From Nodosilinea sp. FACHB-141 (GTDB lineage Bacteria; Cyanobacteriota; Cyanobacteriia; Phormidesmidales; Phormidesmidaceae): a stretch of DNA of 64,000 nucleotides. Position 1 is the stretch's first letter. Every line of letters starts with the position of its first letter. Where the stretch lies: contig NZ_JACJPP010000029.1 in the NCBI RefSeq assembly GCF_014696135.1, positions 49,929 through 113,928 on the forward strand. The letters run 5' to 3'. Below are positions 34,235-43,833 of this stretch, piece after piece. The position numbers and the translations under genes are program-made. The notes under the pieces are model-generated. The model made no database searches and was not told where the DNA came from. It saw only the letters and a list, made by a program, of their open reading frames with translations.

Positions 34235-35472
34235 AGGTGGGCTCTCTTCTTAGCAACACGCTCAGTACCGCATCGAGTGAACTGTTTCTCTGGTCGCTTG
34301 CAGCAATTCTCTGTGCACCGCCAGCAATCGTGCTCTTTCATTCAGGTGTAAACGCCTTTGCCCATAAGCTCGCTCGGGAAGGGCTCTCCTTCTCAACGCC
34401 AGGCCTTCGGGTACTCGGCCACGACATTATCCCGAGCTATACACTCTTCCAATTTATTGGCCCTCGCGGAGGTAAGTCCCATGTCTATTCCGGTTTGGAT
34501 CAGGCCCCCGTAGAGAAGGGTGAAACGTTCACCCTCTTAGATGGCACCATTGTTGAGGTCTCGTCTGGGTACGGCTGGAGAGGCGATATCGGCATCGCTG
34601 GGGCGAGTAAAGACCACAAAGGAGTTGACCTTGCAGCATCAATTAACACCCCACTCTACGCCCCGATTAATGGGGTAAAAGTGCAGTGCTGGTGGGATAG
34701 CAGCGGTGGTGGTGGACAAGTTGCCGACATCTGGATAGGGCCTGAACTCTACCAGGCGCTCCACCTCGCTGAGTGTTACCCCGGTACAAAAGCCAAAGGC
34801 GAGGTCCTTGCTCACACCGGTGATTCAGGTATCGGTAGTGCCCATCTCCACTGGCAGCAGCAGGTGCACGGCACTAAGGTCCACCCCAAGCGCGGCATGC
34901 TCCAGGCCGTCTTAAATCCTACGCTGATGCCGGAGTATCACGACTATGCTGGCCGCCCTTCGATTGAAGACAGGATGATTACTTGTGTCATCGGGTACAT
35001 CGAGGGTGCTGCAACCAAGGATTGTGAGAAGACCAATGCTTACGGGGGACACAGGGACTCAAACCGACATAATCACGGTTTCTTTAGCTCAACAAACGGC
35101 TATCCGAGCCCTGAAGCCGCAGATAGCGCTGAGCTCGCCAAGCTCAAAGGAGTAACCCCGCACATGCAGGCAAAGGCAAAGGAGGTATTAGGCGACGAAC
35201 TCTCCGATGCGGCACTTCTAATGGCCCTTGATTTGAAAAACCAGTCCCCCGATGCAGCGAACCGGCTTTTCAAATACCTACCAAGCCCTGACCCAACTCC
35301 AGAGGAGATCATAAACGCCCGTACAGCAGCGCTCACTGAAAGCCGTAGAGAGATTGGTATTGGAGGAAGTCCTAACCTAAATGTTGCAGCAGACCAGACG
35401 CGCCGAGTTACCCAGGGCCTCGATGCCATGACTCATCTTGAAAACTTGAGACAGGAGAATCGAGATAAATGA
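34231..35472 (+). CDS. Membrane-anchored M23-like peptidase-fold protein
   Basis: The 413-residue protein has an N-terminal membrane segment (ELFLWSLAAILCAPPAIVLF) and an LytM/M23-type region about residues 110-225: YGWRGDIG, HKGVDLAASINTPLYAPINGV, and SAHLHWQQQV. The HxxxD (HKGVDLA) and HLH motifs that hold zinc in M23 endopeptidases are present, so it may cut cell-wall peptides. The C-terminal 150 residues are polar. M23-type enzymes act in conjugation and phage systems to open the wall locally. Last gene of the coupled run. Confidence 0.7.
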   Translation: MKVGSLLSNTLSTASSELFLWSLAAILCAPPAIVLFHSGVNAFAHKLAREGLSFSTPGLRVLGHDIIPSYTLFQFIGPRGGKSHVYSGLDQAPVEKGETFTLLDGTIVEVSSGYGWRGDIGIAGASKDHKGVDLAASINTPLYAPINGVKVQCWWDSSGGGGQVADIWIGPELYQALHLAECYPGTKAKGEVLAHTGDSGIGSAHLHWQQQVHGTKVHPKRGMLQAVLNPTLMPEYHDYAGRPSIEDRMITCVIGYIEGAATKDCEKTNAYGGHRDSNRHNHGFFSSTNGYPSPEAADSAELAKLKGVTPHMQAKAKEVLGDELSDAALLMALDLKNQSPDAANRLFKYLPSPDPTPEEIINARTAALTESRREIGIGGSPNLNVAADQTRRVTQGLDAMTHLENLRQENRDK

Positions 35473-35787
35473 TGAGACTACACCCAAGACCTCTAAGCCT
35501 CGCTCTTAGAAGAAACGATAACGCTCAAAAAGTGAACTTTTACCGGACACATTTATCCATTTATCAGTGTGTAGCAATAGCCCGGACATTTTTCTAGGCA
35601 AGCGCTGAAACCCTGGTTTCTGGTTGGCTAAGCTACCGGAAAAGGTCTGAAACCCTCATTCCACCACAGGCTGTCAAAACCTGACCGGAGTGTTGGTGTA
35701 GACAACTTGGATTAGTGCAGTTGATCCGTTTTCAATATAGATGTGTATGATTGATTGCAACTGCTGAACGTTTTGTTCCCAACTGCC
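35473..35787. other. Intergenic region after the membrane operon
   Basis: No gene. Contains two CTGAAACCCT motifs (about 35605 and 35650) and a short TCTAAG/CTTAGA hairpin (35492-35510) that could end the operon, without a clear T-run. Confidence 0.4.
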
Positions 35788-36033
35788 ATGAGCCATAGCG
35801 TGCCACGGAATCCAGACGGTCGTCGTCCCAGCTATGAGGCTAAAAAGTCTCGGGTGAACTTGTCTCTTACTGAGGTAAGTATTGACGGGCTCGATATTCT
35901 CGCAAGGACATTTAACCTTTCGCGAAGCGAGTTCGTTGAGCGTATTGGCCGGGGACTAATACCTATCGCTATAACTCCACAGATGCTCTCTGTGCAGGTA
36001 GACGAACGAAACGATGATGCAGTTGCTGTATAA
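35788..36033 (+). CDS. Small ribbon-helix-helix-type DNA-binding protein
   Basis: From ATG 35788 an 81-residue protein. After a basic N-terminus, KSRVNLSLTEVSIDGLDILA and TFNLSRSEFVERIGRGLIPI read as strand-helix-helix, the RHH/CopG fold used by plasmid copy and partition regulators. Alone between the membrane operon and the primase gene. Confidence 0.65.
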   Translation: MSHSVPRNPDGRRPSYEAKKSRVNLSLTEVSIDGLDILARTFNLSRSEFVERIGRGLIPIAITPQMLSVQVDERNDDAVAV

Positions 36034-36431
36034 CGCGTGAAAAAAAGGAGAACCCTAGCTGACAAACAGCCCAAACTCAAAAAACTAAAGACCCAGCTGC
36101 GCTAACAGCCAGGCCTTTAAAGATAAACCAATCGAACTTGGGATTAACAGATGCGTTCACCGATGCTTTGGCCGGCAATGTGAACTCATCACAGAGTAAC
36201 TGTGTCTACATATTAACCCAGGATCCCCGATTTGCACACTTTTTCGGCGGATCCATAAAGGTTTTTAGCCCTGACACGCTCGTGATCCCAAGTGCCCTTT
36301 AACAGGCGAGGAGCACGAGCACGGGCGTGTATTGACCGATTTAAGCTCAAGAAGTACCCACCCACCACCACCACCTGCTGCTGCTGCTGCTGCTCCTCGT
36401 CCCCTGCACACCAACTTGGGACGAAACACCA
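36034..36431. other. Intergenic region with CTG-type run
   Basis: No gene recognised. A short run of CTG/GCT triplets (about 36378-36398) and GGATCC-flanked sequence at about 36222-36256 are visible. It should hold the promoter of the primase gene. Confidence 0.4.
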
Positions 36432-38081
36432 GTGAAACAAGAAGCACCTCGGGCACTGTCGTTCTTCTCGGTAGAGGAGGCAGAAGACCCGTATCTAAAA
36501 CTCTGGCCCCACCGATATGACTACATTTGTGCCGAGCACACAGAGCCGAACGAAAAGCCCTCCTGGCAAACTGAATCGCGACACCCACTAAGCGACAGGC
36601 TTATCCTACAAGGCGGGTATCTCTACGGCGTGCGCTTTAACGCAACTACCAAGTACATCCTTCTCGACATTGACAGAGGAAGTCGGTATCACCCAGCATC
36701 TGATCCCCTGGCCCTACGACGCATACAAGATGCGCTTGAACCTCTGGGGCTTCCCTCATGCATCACCATCACGTCAAGCTACAGTGGTGGCCTCCACATC
36801 TACTTTCCCTTCGAGGAGGCGCAGAAAAGCTGGGAGATAGCTCTGTGCGTAACAACTGTGCTCCAGAATGCAGGGATGAAGTGCTCACCTGGCCAGCTTG
36901 AAGTATTTCCTAACCCAAGAGCCTACGTTCCGCTGGAAAATAGCGAGATGCCGCTCTACAGCGCCCACCGCCTTCCGCTCCAGACAGGCTCATACATTCT
37001 AAAAAACAGTGACCTTGAACCTGTCTCCAATTCGCGTGAGCGATTCGCCGAAATGTGGCACCACGCAAGTAGCCACAACACGATTGATGCAGTGCTACTG
37101 AAGCAGACGTTAAAGAAAGCACGACGACGCGAATACCGAGTTACCACCAAAGCCGAGAAGTTTATCAATGACCTGAATGCCGAAATTGAGCCCGGCTGGA
37201 CTGGCCCAGGCATGACAAATCGGATCCTCGGCAAAATTACCATGCGAAGCTACATCTTTGGCCACGTCCTGTACGCGCCAACCCCATTGGAGGGAGACGC
37301 ACTGGTAGAAGACATCATCAAGATTGCACGTGAGCTACCCGAGTTCCACAAGTGGAGTAACCACGTGCATGAACTCACCGAGAAAGCGACTGCGTGGGCG
37401 AGGGCAATCGAACAAAGCCACTACTACCACTACGGAGTAGACAAAGCTCGAAGGACAGCAGCCAACGATGAAGATACGCCCTCACACAACGAAATCAAAG
37501 CACAGGAAGCGAGAGAGAGAATACGACTAGCCATTGCAACGCTTCTCAATGAGGGGCAGCTCCCCATCACCGTTCGAGAGCGGTTCAACGTCCTTACAAC
37601 AAAATTTTCCGTTGGAGGCCCAACCCTTTACAAAAACAAAGACCTTTGGCACCCCGAGCACCTTCGTGACAGGGCACCTGTGGAAATCCCCCCAGACCCC
37701 CCGAACGTAAAAGAGGCTCCCTCGGAGCCCGAGCGCTTTGAGGCGCACGAGCCCGAGAGTCGCCCAAACTTATTGGAACAAAAAGGGCGTAACACTTTGC
37801 CTGACAAGACTTTGAACTCCTTAAATCAAGAGCAAACTCACTCTTCGGTGTGTAACAGCGGCGCGCATGCTGCCCAACTGTCGCTCTTTCAACTCGCTTC
37901 AGACCAAGAAGAGCGTCGAAAGCGTTTGGCTGAGAAACAATCCAATCGACAAAAGGCCAAGCAGAAGAAGGCCAGGCAAGCGGTGATCGAACGTATGAGG
38001 AGTTACCTAGCCTCGGAAGACCATGTGCTTAAGAAGGAGGCACTTAATTGGGTCCTGGAAAACCCGGGGTACCTCGACTAG
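36432..38081 (+). CDS. Archaeo-eukaryotic-type primase (PrimPol-like) protein
   Basis: The 549-residue protein has the AEP catalytic pattern: YILLDIDRGSRYH (hhhDhD), SYSGGLHIYFPF (the SxGxH-like motif) and further acidic positions, in residues about 60-180. The middle is helical; the C-terminal third is Pro/Glu-rich then strongly basic (RKRLAEKQSNRQKAKQKKAR). Such plasmid and viral primases make primers for replication or repair. GTG at 36432 is used; no better start is in frame. The gene is monocistronic and about 26 kb from the rep gene. Confidence 0.65.
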   Translation: MKQEAPRALSFFSVEEAEDPYLKLWPHRYDYICAEHTEPNEKPSWQTESRHPLSDRLILQGGYLYGVRFNATTKYILLDIDRGSRYHPASDPLALRRIQDALEPLGLPSCITITSSYSGGLHIYFPFEEAQKSWEIALCVTTVLQNAGMKCSPGQLEVFPNPRAYVPLENSEMPLYSAHRLPLQTGSYILKNSDLEPVSNSRERFAEMWHHASSHNTIDAVLLKQTLKKARRREYRVTTKAEKFINDLNAEIEPGWTGPGMTNRILGKITMRSYIFGHVLYAPTPLEGDALVEDIIKIARELPEFHKWSNHVHELTEKATAWARAIEQSHYYHYGVDKARRTAANDEDTPSHNEIKAQEARERIRLAIATLLNEGQLPITVRERFNVLTTKFSVGGPTLYKNKDLWHPEHLRDRAPVEIPPDPPNVKEAPSEPERFEAHEPESRPNLLEQKGRNTLPDKTLNSLNQEQTHSSVCNSGAHAAQLSLFQLASDQEERRKRLAEKQSNRQKAKQKKARQAVIERMRSYLASEDHVLKKEALNWVLENPGYLD

Positions 38082-38146
38082 GTGCTGTAGGCGGGGGCTT
38101 GGGAACCCTTGCCATAATCAACGACCAAGTAGGCCCTAAAGGAGCG

Positions 38147-38174
38147 AAGCTGCGATTTGAATCCATTTAGTTCC
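38147..38174 (+). repeat. 28-bp direct repeat, right copy
   Basis: 26 of 28 bases match 13288-13315 (AAGCTGCGATTTGAA ... TTTAGTTCC). Both copies are followed within 40 nt by TTGATAGC. The pair encloses the conflict island and the plasmid-type genes. Confidence 0.6.
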
Positions 38175-38479
38175 CATGCACTAATGGAAGCTTAGTTTTG
38201 ATAGCGGAAAAACCTTGGTTATTCAGTGCGGGAAATAGCCTACGGCCTAATTTTGAACAATATCGCCTCACAGTTATGCTTTGGGAACTCCTGTTTTTAT
38301 TGTTTGCCCTATTTTGGTCAACCCTACTGTGTGAAGTGACTGGGCAGAGTCGCTGAAACCCTAAAGCAGCAATTATTTTGAGCACTAACCAAAAGGATTG
38401 ATAGTCAAAGCTAGCCTTTACAATTTGCAACAGAATACTCTCAGCCTGTAACACTGCGTCGGTGTCTTCATTATCCAGG

Positions 38480-38650
38480 TCATTGATTGCCTGGATCCTT
38501 CCCGGACTCAAGCTGTTCTAGCCGTTCTCGAATGAGAACGCGAAGTTTTGCTGCAAGGGGAAGTTCTGTCCAAGCCACGTCATCGCGGCAAGCCTCGACT
38601 CGTTCTCGAATATCGCTGACATCAACAGAGATGCGATCGCGCTGACTCAC
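38480..38650 (-). CDS. Small 56-residue protein, RHH-like
   Basis: GTG at 38650; product VSQRDRISVDVSDIRERVEA continuing to TELPLAAKLRVLIRERLEQL. The DRISVD strand followed by two helices is the pattern of small cyanobacterial RHH-type proteins. Complete and protein-like. Confidence 0.6.
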   Translation of the reverse strand: MSQRDRISVDVSDIRERVEACRDDVAWTELPLAAKLRVLIRERLEQLESGKDPGNQ

Positions 38651-38731
38651 AAAACATCAACCATAGTACTGCTCACACCCTATGGTATCCCTGGGCTACG
38701 ATAGGAAAGCAGTTGATGCTTATAGATTCAT

Positions 38732-38760
38732 TTGGCATCCATTAGAAGCCATTATGCTAT
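38732..38760 (+). promoter_or_regulatory. Candidate sigma-70-type promoter
   Basis: TTGGCA, 17-nt spacer, TGCTAT (38755-38760), about 115 nt upstream of the 66-residue gene at 38874. Confidence 0.35.
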
Positions 38761-38873
38761 TATGACCCACAAGGCGAGATGCCTTAACCTCTGGCCCTTG
38801 GGTGAGGAGAAATAGGCCAGTTCTAGATCCTGTGTTCGTTTGTCATTCACACGTTTCCCCAGGAGGAATTCCT

Positions 38874-39074
38874 ATGTCTAGTTCTCAGCAACTCTCAACG
38901 CTTTTTACTCCGTGCAACAGTGGCATGTGCCCAACACTCTACAGCGACGAGCATGGCCGGATGTTCGTTCAAGGGAATCGCCTAAGTGGTGCTGCCCGAG
39001 GCGGCCTTGCTCTCGCTGACCATGAGGATGTGGTTGAACTCACTCCAGAGCTCATCGCGTTTATTCGTGGCTAA
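38874..39074 (+). CDS. Small conserved protein with CxxxxC motif
   Basis: ATG 38874 with AGGAGGAA 8 nt upstream, one of the best ribosome sites here; 66 residues. FTPCNSGMCPTLYSDEHGRM and FVQGNRLSGAARGGLALADH match a small family of unknown function that I have seen in plasmid settings of several phyla. Converges with and overlaps the next gene by 14 nt. Confidence 0.7.
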   Translation: MSSSQQLSTLFTPCNSGMCPTLYSDEHGRMFVQGNRLSGAARGGLALADHEDVVELTPELIAFIRG

Positions 39075-39654
39075 CGATTGAAACCCCTTGCTTGTTGAGT
39101 GGCTCTCCCGAGTACGGAGGGGCCACTTTTTCTTGGGCTGTGCTCTTAGGCGGAAGTAACTCTGCTTCTACAAAATGGCGGAAATCGTCTGAATGAACGT
39201 CACGAACCCGTGCCCAGTGCTGGCGCACGGTCTGGTAGCGAAAGAGCGAGCGAGCGTCCTGCTTAAATCCCTCAAAGTAGATTTCGCTGATAATCGCGTT
39301 CTTAAAATTGACGTAGCCGATAAGCACCTGATTGATGAGGAACTCTGAGATCTTTTCAATTTCCCATACTTTCGTATCGAGGCCGTTCGCTTTTGTGAAG
39401 CTCTCCAAAAGTGATGCGTTGTTAAGGATGCCGAAGAAAAGCTCCCGATGGGCACTGATGACGTCTCCTTGGGCAACGCTGTAGCTATTTTGAAACTGGT
39501 GTCGTACTTGCTCAACCAAAACTTTCAGAGTGGTCCGAGTTGTAAACCACAGCAAAATATTGGCGACTGTGGCGATAAACGTGATCGCGACCATTAGCAG
39601 GTCAGCAAAGACTCTTGGTTCGATACTGCTGCTCATAGCGCTCGTCCTGGTCAT
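39061..39654 (-). CDS. Membrane-anchored hypothetical protein
   Basis: A 197-residue protein with one N-terminal membrane segment (FADLLMVAITFIATVANILLW) and a helical cytoplasmic domain of about 150 residues (HRELFFGILNNASLLESFTK, ISEFLINQVLIGYVNFKNAI). Resembles DUF6082-like membrane proteins in layout only. Alone. Confidence 0.6.
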   Translation of the reverse strand: MTRTSAMSSSIEPRVFADLLMVAITFIATVANILLWFTTRTTLKVLVEQVRHQFQNSYSVAQGDVISAHRELFFGILNNASLLESFTKANGLDTKVWEIEKISEFLINQVLIGYVNFKNAIISEIYFEGFKQDARSLFRYQTVRQHWARVRDVHSDDFRHFVEAELLPPKSTAQEKVAPPYSGEPLNKQGVSIVSHE

Positions 39655-39900
39655 GGAGCGTTCGGGGCCTCAAGGGTAGATCAACTAAGTGCGCCGTCAA
39701 CAAAAAACCTCTTGAGCCTGGTTCTTGTGGGTTCGTATGCTTTTCCTCGAAACAAATAGTCGTGGGTAGACGGTGCTTGTGTGTAGGGCAGAAACCATGC
39801 AGGGCAAAGTGCCAACGGTTCTAACCAAAGGTTCTCCATGCCCTCTATGAACGTTGTTATCTACGGAGGAAGTTTTCCTATAACCTCAGGTGAAAGTGGG

Positions 39901-40255
39901 TATCGACCGACTGAGAGCGATCTCTACTAGTTCACTAGAACATCTCAGTGGTACCCCGATCCACTGGGCTTCTGTATACGGATGGAGTGTTTTACCTAGA
40001 TAGAGAAGAGGTGCCTTGTTGCAGGATGCGATCGCATCCTGGCAGTTCGACCCTCGAATCAAATTGAATCCAATGCTTCAAAGGATTCAGTTCTGGAAGC
40101 TAACAGTGAACCCCGACAGATCGGCAGTGCTGGTCTGTGGGCGCCATTTAGACAATGTGGCCGATACATATAAGATGCCGTTTACGGATTTTCCCCTCGG
40201 ATCGGTCACCATTTACTGCCAGAGTGGAGTCCTCTTGCTACCATCTGAACGCTAG
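39901..40255 (+). pseudogene. Broken DUF6876-like paralogue
   Basis: Read in three frames it matches the protein at 2921-3295: ESDLY-stop-FTRTSQWYPDPLG (TAG at 39928-39930), then a frame change near 39966 to GLLYTDGVFYLDRE, then another near 40014 to LLQDAIASWQFDPRIKLNPM and on to VLLLPSER. One nonsense and two frameshifts make it non-functional, though the last 79 residues remain open. Confidence 0.8.
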
Positions 40256-40314
40256 ATGCCGCCTCCAGCTCAAGTAAGCCTCATGTAGGGATGCGGGCGA
40301 AAGGTTCTCGGAGA

Positions 40315-40503
40315 CTAGCCCTGCATGGGGGTTGCCATCTGCGCTCGCAAGTCATCGAGCATAGCCCTCGCAATCCCCCATCCTTCTATCGCTGCCATCT
40401 GCTCAACAGACTTCAGCGCTAGATGGTGCTCATTGGCTAGCGCCATCAGCGACTCACCATCCCAGTACCGGGTTCTGATTGCGTTTTTGATGTGGGTTTC
40501 CAT
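40315..40503 (-). CDS. Small HTH-like protein
   Basis: 62 residues, METHIKNAIRTRYWDGESLM with a helix-turn-helix-like ALANEHHLALKSVEQMAAIE. 3 nt after the end of the 171-residue gene, so in one operon with it. Possibly a DNA-binding accessory of phage or element origin. Confidence 0.55.
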   Translation of the reverse strand: METHIKNAIRTRYWDGESLMALANEHHLALKSVEQMAAIEGWGIARAMLDDLRAQMATPMQG

Positions 40504-40506
40504 GAT

Positions 40507-41022
40507 CTAACGGTGCTCCTTTTTGGCAGCGCCCAGGGACCTAGCGTCTTTCAGCGCTTGAAGCAAGGTCTTAGAGTTGGGGTAGCGATCGAGCGGCTGA
40601 CTGACCAGCCAGTTGGTGCTGGAAAGCTTAGCCCTTTGGTCAGTCAGTTTCGCTAGAGTGCCGGCGCAATTCGCCCGGTTGCGCCCATCGTGGGGTGAGC
40701 GAATTGCCGCCGATACCCGTGCGATCGCCTCGTCCAAAATTTGAATCAGATCGGCCAGCGTCTGGGGTGTCGATTGCAAAACCTCAGGCTGCTGAGTGGC
40801 TTGAGGGTCGCCAGGCTCTGCGGTGAAGCTCATCAGCTCAATGGGCGGGCCACCGCCGCTGGTGCGGTCTTCCTGCGCTGCTGCCCAACTCCCAGCGGCG
40901 CTCCACAAATGGGCTCTACGGGTCGAGACGCCTTGCTTGCGGGCCACCGCAAGCAATAGGCCCTCTTTCAAATAGCTACTTTTCATCACCCGCTTTGTTG
41001 TGGGCTTGATTTGGTCCGCCAT
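40507..41022 (-). CDS. HTH protein, possible terminase-small-subunit-like
   Basis: 171 residues. Residues 15-50 (SSYLKEGLLLAVARKQGVST, then RRAHLWSAAGSW) look like an HTH, followed by a Pro/Gln-rich linker and a helical region (TLADLIQILDEAIARVSAAI). The mix of short HTH proteins recalls phage packaging or mobile-element modules, but no family match is claimed. Confidence 0.45.
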   Translation of the reverse strand: MADQIKPTTKRVMKSSYLKEGLLLAVARKQGVSTRRAHLWSAAGSWAAAQEDRTSGGGPPIELMSFTAEPGDPQATQQPEVLQSTPQTLADLIQILDEAIARVSAAIRSPHDGRNRANCAGTLAKLTDQRAKLSSTNWLVSQPLDRYPNSKTLLQALKDARSLGAAKKEHR

Positions 41023-41474
41023 TGCGACCTACTGCATACTGTACACCTCAGAGTTCCCGCAGGCTAATAGGTTGAGCAGTGTGAAGTTGTGTAGCGCTTG
41101 CGGGGCTGAATCGAGGCTTGAAAGGGGGTGTGGGCAGCAGCGCTACTCTCCAGCTCAAGTAGTTAATGGCCAATCACGGCGGGTGCCCCGAGAAGGCGCT
41201 GATTTATGTCCGTCGGGGCCAGCAGTGATTGTCGCCTTCACAACTGATTAACTCCTTGCCGCAAAGCAGTGGTATTGCCTGTGAAGGCGCAATTTCTAGG
41301 CTCGGCTTGGCTTGAGCAGGGCTACAATCTCGTCGCCAGCCCACGGCGATAAGGGAGGGCAGATACAACAAACCCTTACCAGAGCCTCAGAAACGCTGGC
41401 AGGGGTTGGAGCGCGAGGCAGTTAGTCTCTCAAGAGGACGGGCACGATAAATTAATAAATGGGCTACAGGCTTT
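41023..41474. other. Intergenic region with distant inverted repeat
   Basis: No gene. CGCCTTCACA (41233-41242) and TGTGAAGGCG (41280-41289) form a 10-bp inverted repeat with a 37-nt loop. The remainder up to the lipoprotein gene is GC-rich and unassigned. Confidence 0.4.
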
Positions 41475-41966
41475 ATGATTTCTCGCCCTCTGATTTTAAT
41501 TTCAGCTCTTGGAGTAGCCATACTTCCGTTAAGCGCTTGCTCACTAAATGACCAAGCAGCTACGGTAGCGCCGCTTGCCCAGGCAGTACAGGTTAACGAT
41601 AGTCCTAATTCTGCTCCTCAACCGTCTACCCCTCAGACGGTGGCGCAGGCCCAGGGGCAAATAACAAACCGACTGCAAGGTTTACAGCTTGACCGGGTTT
41701 CGTTCTCTGCGTTTGATCTAGAAGGTAATACGTTCTGCGGAGTAGACCTAGACTTCCCAAACATGCGGGTAAGGATAATGGCAAAGCCTCATCATGATTG
41801 GCAAGGAGTTTTCTATTTCGATGCCAGTGGCGAGCCTTGGGCTGAGTACGGTATCAACCAGCGCACGGGACAACTCAACAAAGAAGACGCCTATTTGCAC
41901 GAGGGGCTGCTAGGTTCGTTCATTTTCAAGATGGCCCAGATGAATTATGAGCAATGTGCTCTGTAA
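41475..41966 (+). CDS. Lipoprotein of unknown function
   Basis: 163 residues with signal peptide PLILISALGVAILPLSACS; lipobox LSAC puts Cys-22 as the lipidated residue. The domain beyond a Pro/Gln linker (LDRVSFSAFDLEGNTFCGVD, then MAKPHHDWQGVFYFDASGEP) is not recognised. Exported and membrane-anchored. Confidence 0.65.
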   Translation: MISRPLILISALGVAILPLSACSLNDQAATVAPLAQAVQVNDSPNSAPQPSTPQTVAQAQGQITNRLQGLQLDRVSFSAFDLEGNTFCGVDLDFPNMRVRIMAKPHHDWQGVFYFDASGEPWAEYGINQRTGQLNKEDAYLHEGLLGSFIFKMAQMNYEQCAL

Positions 41967-42234
41967 GGGGTTGCTCAGTCTCATGGCCAAGACTGAGATT
42001 TGAGCCAACAGAGGGCTAGGTGGTTTGTGTCGTGAGGCAACTAATACGCAGGAGGGGCATCCTGCTCTCGCTGTTGCATCAATCCCTCGAACTCTCGCTC
42101 AGCCCTAGGCCTGAGTCGACCCGCTATACCCCGCTGATTTTACCCCTGAGCCCATCAATATGAGCACTCGATATTAAATGCGATTGCCCTAGGCTAGGCC
42201 ACCGTTAGCGACGTCGTAAGTTGGGTATCTAGGG

Positions 42235-43382
42235 TCAACCCGTTGACTGCCGCTTCAAGCGCTTTTGCTCGTACATTTGTTGATCGGCCAGGGCCAAGAT
42301 ATCTTCTAAGGATCGGGTCTCACCTGTCTCGTAGATATAGGACCCGATGCTCATGGATAACTGGAAAGGAGCCTCTCGCTGCTGATTGAACTGGTCAATG
42401 CCATCCTGTAGCCGATGCTGTAGCTGGTCCCGCTCTTCGGAGTTGCCGGGTGCTAAAACCACAAACTCATCGCCCCCCAATCGAGCGACCAGGTCTGATT
42501 CTCGAAACGTGCGTTTTAGCACATTAGCTGCCGCCCACAGGGCAACATCGCCAGTTTCGTGTCCCTGTAAATCGTTGATCTGCTTGAGTCCATCCAGGTC
42601 AATAAACAGCACGTTAAAGGCAGTTTTGAGTCTCGTTGCCAGCTTTAGTTGCTGTTCAGCTAGCAAGAAAAAGCCTCGGCGGTTGTGCAATCCGGTCAAT
42701 TCGTCGGTGAGGGAAAGTAGACGCACGGCTTCCTCTGCCGATCGCCGTTCCTGAACCTCTTACGCTAGCTTTTGATTGGTTATCTGGAGCTGAATCGTTC
42801 GTTGTTCAACCCTATGCTCCAATTCTGAGTAAACCTGAACCTTTTCGATCGCCACCGCAGTGGTATCAGCCAAGGCTTGCAGCACTTTAACGTCTTGGGG
42901 TGCGGGTTCTTGCTGAGCGGCCCAGTAAGTACCAATGGCACCAATTGGATTTAGGGTGCGAATCGGCACCATGACTAGACTTTGGACAAACGTAGGTTCG
43001 TAAGCTAACCAGGGAATGCGCTGATCTTGAGAGACGTTAGCGATCACCGCCGGAACTCGATGGCGCATTGTCCAACCGCCAATACAAACATCCATGGGAA
43101 ATCGCTGCCTTTCCAGAGGGGAGCGATCGCGTCTTCATCGGCGTAGTAGCAGCAGTCGCCCTCTTTCAAGATAAAACAAGCTCCGTCGGAGCGGGTCAGC
43201 TCGCGCGCTGCCACGCGCACAATTTCCATGATCCGCTCCAGAGTTTTCGCCAACGACAGCTCCTGAACCACAATCAGCAATCGTTCCATTGACTGAATGT
43301 ATTGCAAAACTGTGGATGTGCTTTCGGTTTCAAGCGCACAGGACAACGGAGCTGCTCTAGCGTTGTCTTGAAGAAGAGCCAT
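42235..43382 (-). pseudogene. Broken GAF-GGDEF diguanylate cyclase
   Basis: Three pieces make one gene: GAF start (43382 to about 43090), GAF end and coiled coil (to 42760), and GGDEF domain (to 42235, with LTDELTGLHNRRGF and GGDEFVVLAP). A one-base frameshift near 43090 (SDFP then MDVCIGGW) and an in-frame TAA at 42760-42762 (QKLA-stop-EVQERRSAEE, where family members have Gln) break it. The GGDEF part is intact in sequence but would need a new start at about 42726. Confidence 0.8.
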
Positions 43383-43698
43383 AAGGGGGTGGTAATAGGG
43401 GCAGGGACCCTTATTTGTTCCCTAAAAACATTTACCTTGATATCTGTGTATAACACATGTCACTTATGTGGCCTACCGTTGGGCAGGGCTTTATGCCGTT
43501 GGGGTTTGCCGGGACAGCGCTCCCAATAGCGGAGAGCGACCTAGCGGGCCTCGGAACGACCTAAACCTGGAGCGCCTGATTCCCTGCACTAACTCTGGCG
43601 CGATCGCTGGCCGCAGGGCTAGGGAGACCCGGCTCTCCGTTAAGGTCGCGTTGGTGAGTTAACTAAGGAGAACCTGAGCCTGTTGAAGCCCCCGCCTC

Positions 43699-43833
43699 AG
43701 CGCAGCATCACAATCTCTCTTAACTGCTCTTTTATGAAACGTTCCAAAATTTGTCTAGCGCAACGCTGGACAATCACGGAGTAAGCTCAATAGGCTCTGT
43801 GCGAGCAGGCAACTAATCAAACTCACTCAACCC
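43699..43833 (+). repeat. Intergenic repeat copy R1
   Basis: CATCACAATCTCTCT, GAAACGTTCCAAAATTTGTC, then a stem TTGTCTAGCG/CGCTGGACAA (43751-43760/43764-43773), then GGCAACTAATCAAAC. Same order as copies R2-R4. Confidence 0.65.

Noticed and set aside
38167..38511. 114-residue minus-strand frame
   Set aside because: It overlaps the better 56-residue gene at 38480-38650, needs a TTG start and looks non-coding.
43468..43662. 64-residue plus-strand frame upstream of repeat R1
   Set aside because: Arg/Gly/Pro composition driven by GC content, no family and no neighbours to support it.
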